From: Microvirga puerhi
GTDB taxonomy: Bacteria > Pseudomonadota > Alphaproteobacteria > Rhizobiales > Beijerinckiaceae
DNA length: 64,000 bases
Direction of reading: 5' to 3'
Assembly (NCBI RefSeq): GCF_020089865.1
Contig: NZ_JAIRBM010000022.1
Span: 19,458-83,457, forward strand
Shown piece after piece: positions 1 to 11,372 of this stretch. A program made the position numbers and the translations under genes. The notes below the pieces were generated by a model. It worked only from the letters and a program-made list of their open reading frames with translations, was not told the DNA's origin and did not search any database. The stretch's first letter is position 1. The number at the start of each line of letters is the position of its first letter.

Positions 1-1249
1 GCGGCGTCGCGTTCATCAGCTCGAAAACGTAGGACTGGCCCGCCTTGAGGAGGCCAAGGGGAGGCGGAAGCTGGCGATTTTGGCCTGCTGCCCATGAGGT
101 CTTGTTGATGGCCCAGAACGACGTGTCGCGCACGCAAAGACCGTCGAGCAGAATCTTGGCGAGCGGATCGTCCGGAGCCCATGCGGCGGCAGCTTCGGCG
201 ATGGATCCCGACGCGGCGCTGAAGCTGAAGCTCATCCGCTCGGCGTCGCGCAGGTCGGCGCGGGGAATAGCGGCCTCGTAGAGAATGGCGGGATCGAACG
301 CCCGGGCCTTCCGGGCCGGGCCGTTCGCTGCGCAGGTGGCGAGCGTCCAGGGTTCGGAAGAGAAATAGTCGATGACCTTGAACGTTTTGCCGGGTCCGGG
401 TGCGCGAACCAGGACGTCGATCCGCATGGCCGGCCCCATGCGCCAGGTTTCGAGTGGAAACGGCGTTACCGCATTGCCGTCGATGGCGATGATCGCAGCT
501 TCCGCACCATCGATGCCGACCTCGATTACGCGCGTACTGTCGAGATTGAGGATGCGAAGACGGACGTTGCCTCCAGCGGGTACGGCTTGCGTCTGCGGCG
601 CGATACCGTTGACGGCGCGGATCGTCCCATAGGTGCCGGCGCGACTTGCGCCCTCGGGTGTTTCGAAGGGCAACCAAGTGCCGTCATCGGCCAGCCTCCA
701 ATCCTTATAGGCCAAGACCAGATCGGCATCGGCGGGCCGGCGCTCGTCGCCTTCGATGATCAGAACGCCGCTCATCCCGCGCCCTGTCTGGCCGGATTCG
801 TTGCAATGGGGATGGATGAAGAAGGTACCGGGATCCGGCGGCGTGAATTCGTAGAGAAAGCTCTCGCCCTTCATCACAGGTGGCTGTGTCAGGAAGGGCA
901 CGCCGTCCATGGTGTTAGGAACGCGGATGCCGTGCCAATGGATGGCCGTATGCTCGCCGAGGCTGTTCTCGAGCCGCGCCCTGATCGTATCGCCGAGCCG
1001 GATACGCTTCACCGGCAAAAGGGCATCCGAATAGGTCCAGACGGTGCTTTCCGGACCGTTCGGCCCGAGGAGCCGCATGGACCGTTCCGCCGCTGCGAAA
1101 TGCCAGTCGTGGATCTGTCCGCCTTGCACGGGGGGGCGCCGCGGCAGGACGATCGGTGCAGGCCGTGCCAGAAGGCTCGATCCGCCCGCCGCGGTGGCCA
1201 AGGCCGCCGCGCCGAGACCCTTCAGAATCTGCCTGCGGTTATATCCCAT
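1..1249 (-). CDS. Multicopper oxidase family protein (C-terminus outside window)
   Basis: Open frame with no stop inside the window; the first ~416 residues are visible and the C-terminal copper motif lies beyond the left edge. The N-terminus has a twin-arginine signal (NRRQILKGLGAAAL, residues 4-17), so the protein should be exported folded by Tat. The first cupredoxin domain shows the type 2/3 copper ligands HWHG followed by MDGVPFLTQ, then HPHC where most family members have HSH. Family members oxidise Cu(I), Fe(II) or phenolics with O2. The start lies only 3 bp after the stop of the imelysin gene, so the two are one transcript. The pairing suggests periplasmic iron or copper handling. Family call is firm; the substrate is inference. 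Confidence 0.9.
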   Translation of the reverse strand, partial: MGYNRRQILKGLGAAALATAAGGSSLLARPAPIVLPRRPPVQGGQIHDWHFAAAERSMRLLGPNGPESTVWTYSDALLPVKRIRLGDTIRARLENSLGEHTAIHWHGIRVPNTMDGVPFLTQPPVMKGESFLYEFTPPDPGTFFIHPHCNESGQTGRGMSGVLIIEGDERRPADADLVLAYKDWRLADDGTWLPFETPEGASRAGTYGTIRAVNGIAPQTQAVPAGGNVRLRILNLDSTRVIEVGIDGAEAAIIAIDGNAVTPFPLETWRMGPAMRIDVLVRAPGPGKTFKVIDYFSSEPWTLATCAANGPARKARAFDPAILYEAAIPRADLRDAERMSFSFSAASGSIAEAAAAWAPDDPLAKILLDGLCVRDTSFWAINKTSWAAGQNRQLPPPLGLLKAGQSYVFELMNATP

Positions 1250-1252
1250 CTC

Positions 1253-2530
1253 TTACTTCGACACCGAGGACGGATCGTCGAGGCTCTTGGAACCCTCGAC
1301 CGAGATCGTCAGACCGAGCTTCTTGACCAGTCCTTCGATAGCCCGTGCCTGTGCCACGAGAGCATCGACGCCGTCCTGAACCACCTTGTTGCCTTCGGTA
1401 TTCCCCTCGGCAATCATCTGGTCATACGCCTCTTTGCCCGAATCCGCGCGGTCCTTGATGACGCGGAGCTTCTCGGTCGTGTTCTTCATGGCCGCTTCGA
1501 GCTTGGCAGCCTCTTCGGGCGCTTTGGCGCGGGCGTATTCAGCCATGCTCGGCCCCTGCACCACCTTCCCGTCCGTGCGCGTATAGCGGCCCTCGTAGAT
1601 CGCGACCATGCCGATCTGATCGCTGTAGTGGGAATTGTGCGTGTTGTCGGAGAAGCAATCGTGCTCTTCCTCCGGATCGTGCAGGATGAGGCCGAGCTTC
1701 ATGCGCTCGCCGGCGAGCTCGCCATAAGACAGGCTGCCGAGGCCGGTGAGAATGGTGGCGAGTCCCTCGCCGGTGCTCTTCTTCGCGAGATCTTGACGAG
1801 CCCTGCCCTTGCCGTCCCATGCCTTCGCCATCTCGGTTAGGTCGTCGAAAAGAAGATCCGTCGCTGCCTTCAGATAGTCGCGCCGGCGGTCGCAATTGCC
1901 GTGGGTGCAGTTCTGGAGGGAGTAGTCCGTCGCCGGCCGCGTGCCGGCACCCGGTCCGGTGCCGTTCAGATCCTGCCCCCAGAGCAGAAATTCGATGGCG
2001 TGATAGCCGGTGGCCACGTTGGCCTCGACGCCGCCGGCCTCCTGCAGGGTGTCGGACAGAAGCTTCTTCGTGATCTTCGATGCATCGACCTGTTTCTTGC
2101 CGATGCGGATCGACTTGTTGGCGATGACGTTCGCCCGATAAAGCGGGTTCTCGTCGGAGGTCTCGCCGTAGCTCTTCGGATCGACGTAATCGATCAGGCC
2201 CTCGTCGAGCGGCCAGGCATTCACCCTGCCTTCGATTTCGTCCATGGCCTTGTTGCCGAAGCGAAATCCTTCGGTCTGCTGATAGGAAACGCGGGCCTTG
2301 CGCCAGGCCGCGCGCGCGGCGTTCAGCGTCTCCTCGGTCGGGTTGGCGAGGAAGGCGTCGACGGCTTTCGAAAGGTCGCGCGCGCCGCTCGCGGCATCGC
2401 CATACATGGACTGGGCGAGCGAAATATAGGCGTCGACCACCGCCTTGGGCTGAGGAGCGTCGGCACGCGCTCCCTGGCAGAGCGTTGTTCCGGCGAGAAG
2501 GGCCGCCAACGCGAAAGCGCGCAATCTCAT
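1253..2530 (-). CDS. Imelysin family protein (peptidase M75-like, iron-regulated)
   Basis: Reads MRLRAFALAALLAGTTLCQG, a Sec signal peptide, followed by ~400 residues of the imelysin fold. The family GxHxxE signature is present in GYHAIEFLLWGQD. Imelysins (IrpA, EfeO-like) are periplasmic or membrane-associated proteins of iron uptake and are not thought to act as proteases. Start: the ATG at 2530 sits 8 nt after GGAG; an ATG 6 nt upstream (2536) is closer than usual to that site. First gene of an operon with the multicopper oxidase. An ICE-like inverted repeat ~79 bp upstream fits iron control. The EfeO-type role with the oxidase is inference. Confidence 0.9.
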   Translation of the reverse strand: MRLRAFALAALLAGTTLCQGARADAPQPKAVVDAYISLAQSMYGDAASGARDLSKAVDAFLANPTEETLNAARAAWRKARVSYQQTEGFRFGNKAMDEIEGRVNAWPLDEGLIDYVDPKSYGETSDENPLYRANVIANKSIRIGKKQVDASKITKKLLSDTLQEAGGVEANVATGYHAIEFLLWGQDLNGTGPGAGTRPATDYSLQNCTHGNCDRRRDYLKAATDLLFDDLTEMAKAWDGKGRARQDLAKKSTGEGLATILTGLGSLSYGELAGERMKLGLILHDPEEEHDCFSDNTHNSHYSDQIGMVAIYEGRYTRTDGKVVQGPSMAEYARAKAPEEAAKLEAAMKNTTEKLRVIKDRADSGKEAYDQMIAEGNTEGNKVVQDGVDALVAQARAIEGLVKKLGLTISVEGSKSLDDPSSVSK

Positions 2531-2889
2531 GTTCATGACTCCAAGCCATTCTGTGATGGGGCGATGGCTAGTCCGAAATGGATGCACATGGCAACAGTAA
2601 AATTGAAAGATAGAAACGTTCTAAACTAAGTATTGGATCACACTTGATGTATATGTTTCAATAATGACAGTATCGCGAATTGTGAATTGAAAGATTTGGA
2701 GATCAATATCGGTAGCTCAAGGTCTTCATCGTGAGTTTTCAAGCATTATGGCGTCAAGGTTGAAGCTCTGATCTTGGTCAGCAATCGTCGCCGATACGAA
2801 CGGTGGAGAGCGGCAATTGTGGGGGAGAGCTGAATGAAAGGAGAACCCGTGGACGTTACGGAGCGTTAGCGTGTCCAGAGGAGGCTCGG
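2531..2889. promoter_or_regulatory. Intergenic promoter region, imelysin operon / small gene
   Basis: This 359-bp AT-richer spacer separates the leftward imelysin operon from a rightward small gene, so it must hold both promoters. It contains the ICE-like box listed separately and, at 2879-2884, an AGGAGG ribosome site for the rightward gene. No other element was recognised. Confidence 0.6.
2609..2625 (-). promoter_or_regulatory. ICE-like iron box (possible Irr site)
   Basis: On the minus strand this reads TTTAGAACGTTTCTATC. It resembles the rhizobial iron control element, TTTAGAA-N3-TTCTAAA, with the left arm exact and five of seven right-arm bases kept. It lies ~79 bp upstream of the imelysin start. 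Irr is the usual reader of this motif in Hyphomicrobiales. The consensus is from memory and the assignment is inference from motif and context. Confidence 0.5.
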
Positions 2890-3225
2890 ATGCCCGAACT
2901 GGTTCGCGAATGGCCGTATCTTCTGAACAGGGTTCTGGAACAGATCCGACCTGCGCGGGACCGAGCCGATTGCTATATTGCCGAAGTGGACGTGTCGGAG
3001 GAGGAGCTTCGCGCCCTCAATCTGTTCGAAGCAAGCGCACGGCACGAACATGTCGCCTTTACCGACCCCACGACGTCCGAAGGACGCTTCGCCTATCTCA
3101 ATACGCCGGTCGGGCTTGGCAAGGCGCAGGACCGGGACCGTATCGCTCGGATACGCATCACCTTTACGGCCGTCCAGCGCATGAGGCCCCTGGAGGCGCG
3201 GGCCGATCTGCACGGCTTCGAGTAA
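2890..3225 (+). CDS. Hypothetical protein, 111 aa
   Basis: Starts MPELVREWPYLLNRVLEQ and ends ADLHGFE. No signal peptide, membrane segment or recognised domain. The start is fixed by an AGGAGG five bases before the ATG, the strongest ribosome site nearby; longer in-frame starts lack one. It is mixed in charge, with an acidic stretch (DVSEEEL) and a basic stretch (DRDRIARIRI), which suits a small soluble cytoplasmic protein. It is monocistronic; the next gene converges on it. Function unknown. Confidence 0.65.
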   Translation: MPELVREWPYLLNRVLEQIRPARDRADCYIAEVDVSEEELRALNLFEASARHEHVAFTDPTTSEGRFAYLNTPVGLGKAQDRDRIARIRITFTAVQRMRPLEARADLHGFE

Positions 3226-3249
3226 CAAGTGCCTCCAGGGTCGTTCATC

Positions 3250-3660
3250 TTAAGGAATGATCTCAATCACTTCCCGGGTCTGCGGATCGACGATCACTCG
3301 CTGATCGTTCACGACCGTATAGCTGTAGCTGGCCGGCAGTCCGACGCTGCCCGGGATGGGGAAGAGCCGTACGCGCTCCGGCAAGGGCTGACCGACGACG
3401 ACCTCTTCCGACACACGCATCGTTGGCCGGCGCTGCGCGACGATATAGGTGCGCACGCGCGTCGTCTCGGCGGCACTGAGGACGCCCCCGGCTGCAGCTC
3501 CGGCGACACCGCCCACCGCCGCCCCGACGGGCCCGCCCACGACCGCACCCGCGACTGCACCGCCAGCGGCAGCCGTTGCAGGGCCGGCGGTCTGTTCGGT
3601 CTGGCAGGCGGCGAGAGGAAGGGCGAGAAAGGCAAGAGAGGCGAGAATGCGATGGCGCAT
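3250..3660 (-). CDS. DUF1236-type lipoprotein
   Basis: 136 residues. The N-terminus is a lipoprotein signal with lipobox LPLAAC, followed by a Gly/Ala-rich low-complexity stretch (GGAVAGAVVGGPVGAAVGG), the kind seen in glycine-zipper membrane-associated segments. The C-terminal half (TYIVAQRRP...VIVDPQTREVIEIIP) looks like DUF1236, common in Hyphomicrobiales envelope proteins. The start follows an AAGGAA ribosome site; an upstream in-frame extension lacks one and would bury the signal peptide. Probably anchored in an envelope membrane. Role unknown. Confidence 0.85.
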   Translation of the reverse strand: MRHRILASLAFLALPLAACQTEQTAGPATAAAGGAVAGAVVGGPVGAAVGGVAGAAAGGVLSAAETTRVRTYIVAQRRPTMRVSEEVVVGQPLPERVRLFPIPGSVGLPASYSYTVVNDQRVIVDPQTREVIEIIP

Positions 3661-3867
3661 GGGGCGTTCCTTTTTCAAAGACCATCCTTCGAACGCCCTG
3701 AAGCTTGGCGGGTTCCCCGCGAGGATCATCGCGCAGACGGCTTCAGCGTCCACACTTGCAAGTGTGTCTCCACCATATCTGGAGTATCATGCGGTCGGCC
3801 GCCCGCTTACGGAGCGGCGGTGAGCCGGTCGTCCGGTCATGGTTCTGAACCTCAAGGGAGACGGAAC

Positions 3868-4080
3868 ATGGGACGCAAATTCATCGATTGCCGTGAGATG
3901 CCCAGCGACATCAAGTGCAGCCTGGCGCTTGTAGCCGACACGGAGAACGAGTTGGTGGAAGCTGCCGTCATGCACGCGGTCAACGTCCATCACCATCAGG
4001 ACACGCCGGAACTGCGCAGCATGATCAGAAGCGCGATCCACGAGGGATCTCCCGCGGAGGCGCCACGCCAGACGGCGTGA
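3868..4080 (+). CDS. DUF1059-like small protein
   Basis: 70 residues, starting MGRKFIDCREMPSDIKCSLA. It has the DUF1059 pattern: a short N-terminal basic segment with the CRE-MP-D-KC motif (two Cys), then the acidic ADTENELVEAAVMHAVNVHHHQD helix region. The start is preceded by AAGGGAG. Monocistronic, convergent with pgm. Family function is unknown. Confidence 0.75.
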   Translation: MGRKFIDCREMPSDIKCSLALVADTENELVEAAVMHAVNVHHHQDTPELRSMIRSAIHEGSPAEAPRQTA

Positions 4081-4114
4081 CGTGCGAGGTCGCCGGCATG
4101 CCTCCGGCTCGACA

Positions 4115-6776
<2,662 letters not shown>

Positions 6777-6927
6777 GCCACCATTCCTCGCTTTTTCGTT
6801 CAAGGCTCGTGGCGGAGTGCCCGAGCGGGACGCATGCCCACCAGGGAAGGGGCGGCAGCTCACCCGTCTTATAGGTGCTCGCTGCGCATCTGTTAAGGCA
6901 CCGGATCGTGCCTTGAGGCGCCAGAGG

Positions 6928-7590
6928 CTATGGGGGCAAGGGTTCGGAGAAAGGTTCCAGCATGCGGGTGACCTCCGCGTCGGAAAGCTGATGGAATTCC
7001 TCATAGAAGGGGCTGATCGCATAGAAATCTGACGGCATGACCGGGCACACGACGTCGTCCACCAGGGGACGCAGCGCGTCGATGGTTTCTGCCGGAGCGA
7101 CCGGTACCGCCAGCACTAGGCGCGCCGGCCGGCGCCGGCGTAGCGCCGCAAGGGCAGCCCGCACCGTCGTTCCGGTGGCGATTCCGTCATCGACGACGAT
7201 CGCCGTCCTGCCTTCGACAGGAAGGGGTTCGCGGCCTTTCAGATACACCTTGCGTCGCCGCTCGAGCTCCCAGAGCTCGGGCTGCGCCAGCTCATCGATC
7301 TCATCGTCGTTCAGGCCGATCATCGCCATGACCGGGCGATTGAGAACGATCTCCGGATGTGCGCCGTCCACGACAGCTGCTGCGGCGAGTTCCGGCTGGG
7401 ACGGAACGCCGATCTTGCGTACCAGGAGCAGATCCAGCGGCGCGTGGAGCGCTGCGGCGATCGGCAACGCGACCGGAATTCCGCCGCGCGGCAGCGCGAG
7501 GACGACCGGATCGGCGAGCTGCATCGTCGCAAGGCGGGCGGCAAGCTGCGCTCCTGCATGGTCCCGGTCGCGGAATCGAGAGGTTTCCAT
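6928..7590 (-). CDS. Phosphoribosyltransferase-domain protein
   Basis: 220 residues. A type I PRTase fold is shown by the PRPP-binding loop VVDDGIATGTT (two acidic residues then GIATGTT) and an upstream ALPRGGIPVA segment. Such stand-alone proteins often sit near stress genes and their substrate is unknown. Transcribed leftward alone; 151 bp separates it from the kinase downstream. No ribosome site stands out, but the frame begins with METSRFRDRDHAG, as related proteins do. Confidence 0.88.
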   Translation of the reverse strand: METSRFRDRDHAGAQLAARLATMQLADPVVLALPRGGIPVALPIAAALHAPLDLLLVRKIGVPSQPELAAAAVVDGAHPEIVLNRPVMAMIGLNDDEIDELAQPELWELERRRKVYLKGREPLPVEGRTAIVVDDGIATGTTVRAALAALRRRRPARLVLAVPVAPAETIDALRPLVDDVVCPVMPSDFYAISPFYEEFHQLSDAEVTRMLEPFSEPLPP

Positions 7591-7927
7591 CGGCGGCCTC
7601 CGCTCGGTCGAGAGGTCCGCCGTTCATCACCCGATGAACGGCTCAAGCCTGAGTGCTTCATCATATCACCGAGTCCTGCGATAGGCATCCTGGCCGATCG
7701 CATTCCTCTTGAAGGGCAAGGTGCCGCAGGTCTTCGGGGAACCTTGCGCAAGGCTCAGGAAAGCTAGGTCGATAATCCTGCATGCGTGCTTCGATATTGC
7801 CGGCGTTGTCCCGATGGGGGCTGAGGGACAAGGCAGGCGATATTCGGAGCGCAAAGGCACGGCGGCGCCCGTTAACGGTTCATTGACCTTACGGGCGCAC
7901 GCTTGTCTCCCGTGACAGGAGGTCTCC
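7591..7927. other. Intergenic, no feature recognised
   Basis: 337 bp between the leftward phosphoribosyltransferase and a rightward 43-codon gene. Only the AGGAGG ribosome site of the latter near the right end is recognisable. No convincing coding sequence or RNA was seen. Confidence 0.4.
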
Positions 7928-8059
7928 ATGAGTGCGTTGCTCGTCGGTCTGGTTGTCGGCTCTCTTACATGTCTTCTTGCGCTGCCGGCCGTCCGTATGA
8001 TCTTGAACCGGCGTGAGATCCGGGCGAGGACGCGCCTGCGACCGGTCGCGTTCGGGTAA
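7928..8059 (+). CDS. Small single-span membrane protein, 43 aa
   Basis: Reads MSALLVGLVVGSLTCLLALP, then a basic tail (VRMILNRREIRARTRLRP). One hydrophobic helix covers residues 3-22 and the positive tail should face the cytoplasm. The ATG is preceded by a perfect AGGAGGT six bases upstream, and a Rho-independent terminator lies ~140 bp downstream, so this is a believable transcription unit although very short. No homology recognised. Confidence 0.6.
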   Translation: MSALLVGLVVGSLTCLLALPAVRMILNRREIRARTRLRPVAFG

Positions 8060-8195
8060 CGGGCACCGCCATGCGGGAATCGCATGCCAGCGTTTCGGTG
8101 CGAGGCCTGCCTGCGGAGCTTTTTGCCCCCCACATTGAGATCATGACGCCGCAGCGATGGCGACGTTGTTCCCTCTGAAGTTTCTTCCTTTACTT

Positions 8196-8224
8196 GGGCC
8201 GCTGTCCTCAGCGGCCCTTTTCTT
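8196..8224 (+). terminator. Rho-independent terminator
   Basis: Eight-base stem GGGCCGCT / AGCGGCCC with a six-base loop, followed by TTTTCTTT on the + strand. It would end transcripts running rightward from the 43-codon gene. It also separates them from the leftward DUF930 gene. Confidence 0.8.
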
Positions 8225-8271
8225 TGTCATGAGCATTTCGCGACGACGCGGGATAGAGAGTTCATCCGGCG

Positions 8272-8658
8272 TCAGCGCCATAGGCCATATCTCTCCCATT
8301 GCGCCTCGGGAATGATGTCGCCGACCTGAAAGGTGAACGATGTTGCCGACAGCTTGTCGTCGGCGAGCGTGCAGCGGAATTGGAACTGGTGCCATTGCCC
8401 TTTGACGCGGAAGGCGCCGCCGCTTCCGGAAATGGTATTCCTGTCGAAGGTCGGATTCGACATCGCATCGACGACGACGCGGTCGAGACGGGAGTATTCC
8501 TTTTCCCGGCCGATCTCCCGCGAGCCCATGTTGTTGCAGACCTGAAGGCTGCGCGTCCTCGGTTCGATCTTCATGAAGCTGGGAGGCAGACGGGAGCTGG
8601 ATGCCTGTGCCGCGCTGAATGAAACGAGGCAGGCTGACATCAGAAACGTGAATCGCAT
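8272..8658 (-). CDS. DUF930-type secreted protein
   Basis: 128 residues. Signal peptide MRFTFLMSACLVSFSAAQA, then the DUF930 pattern: LPPSFMKIEPRTRSLQVCNNM, a central GGAFRVKGQWHQFQFRC, and the terminal IPEAQWERYGLW. Two Cys in the mature part could form a disulphide. The family is largely confined to Hyphomicrobiales and has no known function. Start: two ATGs 15 nt apart are possible (8658 and 8673); the inner one is preceded by AGGGTGAC and gives a better signal peptide. Confidence 0.82.
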   Translation of the reverse strand: MRFTFLMSACLVSFSAAQASSSRLPPSFMKIEPRTRSLQVCNNMGSREIGREKEYSRLDRVVVDAMSNPTFDRNTISGSGGAFRVKGQWHQFQFRCTLADDKLSATSFTFQVGDIIPEAQWERYGLWR

Positions 8659-9131
8659 TGTCACCCTGGTCATTGCCGGGCCTATCTCCGAAACAAAGAA
8701 TATTGGAATTGCGCCGTCCAGCCGGGATGGTTGGACGGCGCACGTGACAAAAATCACGAAATGTCGGGTTTATTCAGGTCAGCTCGCAGCACAAGCGCAC
8801 TGACTGCAAAGCATGATCCCGATCCATGCGCACAGCCAATGGTTCCGTAGCTGTTCCCAAAAAAGGAATCTTCTTCCCTCAAAAGCGCCGCATTTGGTCC
8901 GGTGCGTCTCGTGCCAGATCGACTCGTCATGCAGAGTGATTCATGGATGCGAGCGCAGATCAGACGCCGATCCGGAAATGACGATTGACCTATCCTTTCG
9001 AACTACAAAACCACGACGGTAAGGATGGTCTGGACGGATGCGACGCGCTATGGAGGAATTTCTCTTCCCACGATCGATGATTCCGTCGGAACCGACGATT
9101 CTCCGCATCGCGTTTCTTGTCCGGACCGCTC
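8659..9131. other. Intergenic, no feature recognised
   Basis: 473 bp separating divergent genes for two small secreted proteins. It must hold both promoters. I could not identify -35/-10 pairs, repeats or a small gene with confidence. Confidence 0.4.
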
Positions 9132-9665
9132 ATGAAAAGCCTTTTGAAGAGTCTTCCCTGTTCTGCTGTCGCGGTGATCCTGACGATGACCGGCGCGCTG
9201 GCGAATGGTCCGACTCTTGCTGGTTCTCTTTGGAACTGCACGAGAGCGCGGGATGGTTCGCAGTTTCTCATTGCGTTCTATCCCGATGGCGGAGTCGGCG
9301 GCGGTGAAATCGATCGTAGCGTCGTCAGCCCGTATGTCTTTGACGCGTCCCGCACGAAGCCTGATCAGTGGCCCGGGCGATGGAGTGAGACCGGAGAAAA
9401 CTTCACGTGGGACTTTCCGGATCAGCACATGAGGATCGAAGGTCGCGTCGAGCGGCCTGCGAAGGGGAGGGGACGCCTGACCGGGACTGAGACGGCGATG
9501 GAACAGACCTCGGCCGTCAACTGCATCCCGCAGACGCGCGCGCCGAGGCTGGGCACAGGTCTCGTGATTCCGAAGGACGGTCACTTCCTGGATCCCGAGG
9601 ACACGGAAGGCGAGCTGAAGGTCCCGGCGGGGATCTCGCTGCAGCGGCCGGGACGGTCGCGATAG
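9132..9665 (+). CDS. Hypothetical secreted protein, 177 aa
   Basis: Signal peptide MKSLLKSLPCSAVAVILTMT ending near ALANG, then a mature domain beginning LAGSLWNCTRARDGSQFLIAF. The W-C-T start and the repeated short strands (FYPDGGVGGGEI, GRWSETGENFTWDF, MRIEGRV, GRLTGTET) look like a small all-beta, lipocalin-like fold, but no family is recognised. Start at the ATG beginning the signal peptide; five extra in-frame residues upstream are dispensable. Monocistronic. Function unknown. Confidence 0.7.
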   Translation: MKSLLKSLPCSAVAVILTMTGALANGPTLAGSLWNCTRARDGSQFLIAFYPDGGVGGGEIDRSVVSPYVFDASRTKPDQWPGRWSETGENFTWDFPDQHMRIEGRVERPAKGRGRLTGTETAMEQTSAVNCIPQTRAPRLGTGLVIPKDGHFLDPEDTEGELKVPAGISLQRPGRSR

Positions 9666-9795
9666 GGACAAAGCATTTTTCGGCGAAGTGGACCCGGGTC
9701 ACCGTCAAAAATGCGGTGCACCAAAGAAAAGAGACGATTCCACGTCAGTGGAAACAGCTCTAGCGTAAAGAGAAACCCTCCCAGGGAGCGGTGAC

Positions 9796-10170
9796 GTGGT
9801 GAAGCGCATTGGATCAATGGCATGGCGCGTGGAAGTCGGCGCCGACGGACAGCTGTTTGCGCTGGGCGTACGCACCGATACCGGCCGGGAATACGAAGTG
9901 CTTCTCGGAACGGCGGATTCAACGCCGATCTTGTCCGATCTTCTCAACGAGATCGCTCGCGTTCACCGCGGACTGCCTCCGCGCGTCTTTGCGCCCGACG
10001 CCGGGCCGCATCATCCGCGCAGCGTTCCGCTTCAACCTCTCGCGACCCGAATCGAGGATCATGGCGGCCAGCCGGTGCTCGCCCTCGATTTCGGTGGCAC
10101 CATCCTCAAAGTACAGATCGATCCTGCCGCTCTGCAGCGGGACCTCGCCGCCTATCAGGCCTCACGGTAA
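9796..10170 (+). CDS. Hypothetical protein, 124 aa
   Basis: GTG start seven bases after GGAG. Begins MVKRIGSMAWRVEVGADGQL. Features are alternating short hydrophobic segments (ALGVRTDTGREYEVLLGTA; VLALDFGGTILKVQIDP) that suggest a small beta-rich cytoplasmic protein. No signal peptide or membrane span. Convergent with the DUF882 peptidase gene, 11 bp apart. Not recognised. Confidence 0.65.
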   Translation: MVKRIGSMAWRVEVGADGQLFALGVRTDTGREYEVLLGTADSTPILSDLLNEIARVHRGLPPRVFAPDAGPHHPRSVPLQPLATRIEDHGGQPVLALDFGGTILKVQIDPAALQRDLAAYQASR

Positions 10171-10181
10171 TCGCACCGACT

Positions 10182-11372
10182 TTAGAGTCCGGTGCCGACG
10201 CTTGCGCTCGCCTGGCGCATGGGTGCCGGCGGTTTCACCGGCAAAGGCTTGACGGCCGGGCCCGTGAATCCGGTCGTCGACAGGTCGCTGTTCAACTCGG
10301 GGGCGAATCCAAGATCGAGGAAGGCGGTTCGCGGATCGAACAGCGCTTTGACGGATGCGGTCCGGTCGGGGCCGATGATCGGGGCGATCGACGAACGGGC
10401 GGGCGTGGCGAGCGCGGCCGTCACGATCGGCCGTTCCGGGCGGGGCGGTTGAGGCGGCTCGATTGAGGCGATGAGCAGATCTTGCGGTCGCCGGGGCGGG
10501 ATGGGGGCTAGCGCCAATGCCGTGTCAGGCACATCCGATGCGATCGTCGGCGCAGCCAGAGCGACGGTCCGCGCGGGTGGCTCCGCCGGCGCCGGACGTG
10601 GTTCCTTGCGGTTGAACAAGGCTGTCATGATGCTGCCGAGGGATCCGCCCGAGGCGGCCTGGGCAGCAAGCGCCGCATTGCGCGGCAGGATTTCCGCCTT
10701 GGCCTGCTCGTATCCCGCCAGCGGCCGGCCGTTGCTCGGTAGATGGACGGTCTTGCCGTCCGGGAACAGTCGGGCCAGCTGATCCTGGCTCATCCGCGGC
10801 CAGGCGCGGACATTGCCGGTGTCCACGTGGACGAATTCCGAAGAGGGGTAATAACCCACGCCTCCGTATTGCAGCTTCATGGCAATGGCACGCAGGCGGC
10901 CGATCTCCACGTCCGGAAGTCTGATGTCCATCGCCTTTCCCAGCATGTGCTGGCTGTGCTCCGATACGCCGCTCGATCGGCGCCGGAGCATGGCGTTGGT
11001 CTGGGGCGAGCGGTAGGCCGAGATGATGTTGATCGGCTGCTTCGAGCCGCTCTCCTGATAGACCTCCCACAGCACATCGAAGAGACGCGGATCCATTTTG
11101 GCGGGCTGGTCGGTGCGCCAGTCGCGCAGGAACCAGTTGAGTTGGGTGAGCGCCTGCTCGTCGTAGCGGCCGTTGCGCCTGAAGGTGATCGTCGCGTTGT
11201 CGCGCCGATGTGTATGGAAGAATGAAAGCGTACGCGTGTCGCCGTCGGCGGCTGCATCCTGGGTGGCGACGACGGCGGTGAAGAAGGCGAGTGCCGATGC
11301 GGCGGAACACAATGCAAGAGCGATGAGCCGCTGCGCGGATGCGCGGCGGCCGACGAGCGGCGCGGGGACCAT
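10182..11372 (-). CDS. DUF882 / M15-family murein peptidase-like protein
   Basis: 396 residues. An N-terminal membrane segment (RLIALALCSAASALAFFTAV, ~15-34) is followed by the DUF882 domain (peptidase M15 fold). Zinc site elements are visible: SAYRSPQTNAM, then SEHSQHMLGKAMDI (His and Asp ligands) and EFVHVDTG (third His). Family members cleave peptidoglycan stem peptides or act as D,D-carboxypeptidases. The C-terminal ~150 residues are Pro/Ala-rich and probably disordered. The start follows GGGAGGG; a longer frame upstream has no ribosome site. The L,D-transpeptidase gene lies just upstream on the same strand, which fits a joint role in wall remodelling. Confidence 0.88.
   Translation of the reverse strand: MVPAPLVGRRASAQRLIALALCSAASALAFFTAVVATQDAAADGDTRTLSFFHTHRRDNATITFRRNGRYDEQALTQLNWFLRDWRTDQPAKMDPRLFDVLWEVYQESGSKQPINIISAYRSPQTNAMLRRRSSGVSEHSQHMLGKAMDIRLPDVEIGRLRAIAMKLQYGGVGYYPSSEFVHVDTGNVRAWPRMSQDQLARLFPDGKTVHLPSNGRPLAGYEQAKAEILPRNAALAAQAASGGSLGSIMTALFNRKEPRPAPAEPPARTVALAAPTIASDVPDTALALAPIPPRRPQDLLIASIEPPQPPRPERPIVTAALATPARSSIAPIIGPDRTASVKALFDPRTAFLDLGFAPELNSDLSTTGFTGPAVKPLPVKPPAPMRQASASVGTGL

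Noticed and set aside
587..1840. 417-codon open frame on the + strand
   Set aside because: Antisense to the multicopper oxidase and imelysin genes, both with clear motifs.
2866..3228. 120-codon open frame on the minus strand
   Set aside because: Competes with the + strand gene at 2890-3225, which has AGGAGG at ideal spacing; this one has none.
6811..6890. Possible tRNA-Ser/Leu (GTGGCGGAGTGCCCGAGCGG)
   Set aside because: The 5' part resembles a Ser/Leu tRNA, but no anticodon stem, T arm or matching 3' acceptor strand follows.
8141..8236. Small minus-strand frame MTKKRAAEDSGPSKGRNFRG...
   Set aside because: No ribosome site, and it reads through the + strand terminator stem at 8196-8217.
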